Shown here: positions 6,298 through 7,311 of the stretch, piece after piece
Layout of the letters: each line of letters begins with the position of its first letter
How positions within the stretch are numbered: the stretch's first letter is position 1
Notes under the pieces: generated by a model
What the model was told of the DNA's origin: nothing
Seen by the model: only the letters and a program-made list of their open reading frames with translations
The model's database searches: none
Made by a program: the position numbers and the translations under genes
Assembly (NCBI GenBank): GCA_947258635.1
Contig: CAMYJM010000116.1
Coordinates: 1-7,311, forward strand
Length of the DNA stretch: 7,311 nucleotides
Reading direction: 5' to 3'
DNA from: an uncultured Acidimicrobiaceae bacterium
GTDB taxonomy: Bacteria > Actinomycetota > Acidimicrobiia > Spongiisociales > UBA5794

Positions 6298-6606
6298 TTA
6301 TTTTTCCACCACTTAACGTGGCACAGTATCACCGATTGGCGGTCAGGTCACGGGCCATTCTCATACGATGGACAGCTCCCGAAGTGCGTGCCTCTACGAA
6401 AAATCCATGCGCCGTTCTGTGGCGGTCGGATCGCCAGCGGCGCCGTAACCCAGAAGGCGCCATTCCGGCCGTGCGCCCAATGCTCGGAGGTGTGGCTCGA
6501 TGACGGGGGAGAGACGGTGCTGATTGCGATCAGAGGGCAGAAGCGGGATCCATCCGTTCGGCCCTACCGCCTGGGTGGGTTGACCTCGAGCTGGCGCCGC
6601 CGCGGC
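6298..6606. other. Intergenic stretch without a convincing gene
   Basis: About 310 bases separate the secreted-protein gene from the next minus-strand gene. The first ~30 bases are AT-richer (TTATTTTT near 6299-6305) and would hold the 5' leader of the secreted-protein gene. GATACT on the minus strand (rc of 6325-6330) is a possible -10 but has no good -35. No RNA gene, repeat or clear terminator with a T-run was found. A short plus-strand ORF (6388-6624) lies inside and is listed separately with low confidence. Confidence 0.5.
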
Positions 6607-6624
6607 TCACCCCGCCTGGTCTAG
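6388..6624 (+). CDS. Doubtful small ORF with a possible zinc-ligand pattern
   Basis: From GTG at 6388 this frame gives 78 residues with His7, Cys11, Cys29 and Cys32 (HAPFC ... CAQC), followed by SEVWLDDGGETVLIAI, which resembles the knuckle and following strand of small zinc-ribbon proteins. Against it: no ribosome binding site is visible, the start is not unique, the C-terminal third is Arg-rich like a shadow frame, and the last 18 bases overlap the 3' end of the minus-strand neighbour. It could be a chance ORF or a decayed gene remnant. Confidence 0.2.
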   Translation: MPLRKIHAPFCGGRIASGAVTQKAPFRPCAQCSEVWLDDGGETVLIAIRGQKRDPSVRPYRLGGLTSSWRRRGSPRLV

Positions 6625-7311
6625 CGGAATCCCGGTCAGGGAAAAGCCGGGTATGCATGGATTCACCGTGATCGCCACCAGCTCGAGAGGCGGCGGGTGG
6701 TCCATCGGCTCCGACGGCGTCCAATCGATCGTGCCGACGAACGGGCGACCCCGTCGCATACGCTCGATGCCCCGGTGGGGCGACAACGGGTCACCTCCGG
6801 CGTGCTGGTCCCAGAGAACCCACGCAATGTCAAACGCACGTGGCCCCGGTACGTGCCGGTAGGCGTCGACGGTGAACTCGATGCGCCAACCGCCAGATTC
6901 TTGGGGCGTCGCATCGGCACTCACGTGGAGGAACTCCGACCAAGGCTGGACCGCTACCGGGCGCATCGAGTCCAGCCGGAGCATGCGCACGAGCGGCGGC
7001 CCGCTCGGCGCCGGGCTGAAAGCCGCCGGCCGCTCCACGCCGTACCAGCCGGTTTCAATGGGGTACCGGTGGATATGGGGAAAGATCGATTTCGTCACCA
7101 TCGGTTCGTCGCTCACCATCGTCCAACCGAATCGCGGAACCTCCAGTCGCCAATAGAACCGTGCCTCGGTGGTCGCCGGGAACAGTGACTCCTGGTCCTG
7201 GGCAATCGATCGGATCGCGACTGTCGAGTGACGGGACGGATCCTTGCTGAGCCAGACCGGGCCGAGCAACGAGTGGTGTTGTGTGAAAAAGATGTCGCGC
7301 CATGTGAGGGT
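6607..7311 (-). CDS. Unrecognised protein, 3' part, cut by the right window edge
   Basis: The frame is open from the right edge to a TGA at 6609-6607, giving 234 visible residues. A TTG at 7269 could start it, but the codons upstream read TLTWRDIFFTQHHS and look equally protein-like, so the gene most likely begins outside the window. No family is recognised. The visible part is rich in Pro, Trp and aromatic residues (EARFYWRLEVPRFGW, HRYPIETGWYGVERP, FDIAWVLWDQHAGG) and alternates short strand-like segments (WRIEFTVDAYR, LELVAITVNPCI), suggesting a mainly beta, soluble fold. There is no visible membrane segment in this part; an N-terminal signal cannot be excluded. It is encoded in the same direction as the secreted-protein gene but about 320 bases upstream of it, so co-transcription is uncertain. 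Confidence 0.7.
   Translation of the reverse strand, partial: TLTWRDIFFTQHHSLLGPVWLSKDPSRHSTVAIRSIAQDQESLFPATTEARFYWRLEVPRFGWTMVSDEPMVTKSIFPHIHRYPIETGWYGVERPAAFSPAPSGPPLVRMLRLDSMRPVAVQPWSEFLHVSADATPQESGGWRIEFTVDAYRHVPGPRAFDIAWVLWDQHAGGDPLSPHRGIERMRRGRPFVGTIDWTPSEPMDHPPPLELVAITVNPCIPGFSLTGIPLDQAG

Noticed and set aside
5440..6387. Long plus-strand open frame opposite the secreted-protein gene.
   Set aside because: Its low-complexity Gly/Asp/Arg-rich product is the usual shadow of a GC-rich gene on the other strand, whose own product has a signal peptide and known domains.

Overview
This is a GC-rich bacterial segment dominated by histidine biosynthesis. From the divergent promoter region near 4405-4542, a leftward (minus-strand) operon reads: a TrpR-like regulator of the YerC/YecD type, then hisG, hisD, hisC, hisB and hisH. 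hisH runs off the left edge. hisA is transcribed rightward from the same intergenic region. The leftward genes are packed as one translationally coupled unit. Stop and start codons overlap by 4 bases at regulator/hisG, hisD/hisC, hisC/hisB and hisB/hisH, and only 5 bases separate hisG from hisD.

The divergent intergenic region holds a short AT-rich island with an 18-bp near-perfect inverted repeat, GTTTTAG-CATA-CTAAAAC (4468-4485). It lies almost midway between the two first start codons. With a TrpR-fold DNA-binding protein as the first gene of the operon, the simplest reading is an autoregulated, histidine-responsive repressor that controls both transcription units from one operator. That is inference. 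The general link between YerC/HisR regulators and his genes is known from Firmicutes; its use here in a high-GC, actinobacterial-looking genome is the most interesting point of the window.

The encoded enzymes cover pathway steps HisG (ATP phosphoribosyltransferase, long form with its own C-terminal regulatory domain), HisA (isomerase), HisH (glutaminase half of IGP synthase), HisB (monofunctional IGP dehydratase), HisC (aminotransferase) and HisD (dehydrogenase). hisF, hisE and hisI are not in the window; they may lie beyond hisH or elsewhere.

Right of hisA, and convergent with it, is a minus-strand gene for a secreted acidic protein. It has a signal peptide, a short Cys/His domain of the ICH-PPGNP-HTI type, a PKD-like domain, an Ig-like domain and a helical tail. 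After about 320 bases without a convincing gene comes the 3' part of an unrecognised minus-strand gene that runs off the right edge.

The base composition, GTG starts, long HisG and gene order suggest an uncultured actinobacterium-like organism (Acidimicrobiia-like is a guess; Chloroflexota is an alternative). I see no mobile elements, CRISPR arrays, rRNA or tRNA genes. Most of the window is ordinary core metabolism.
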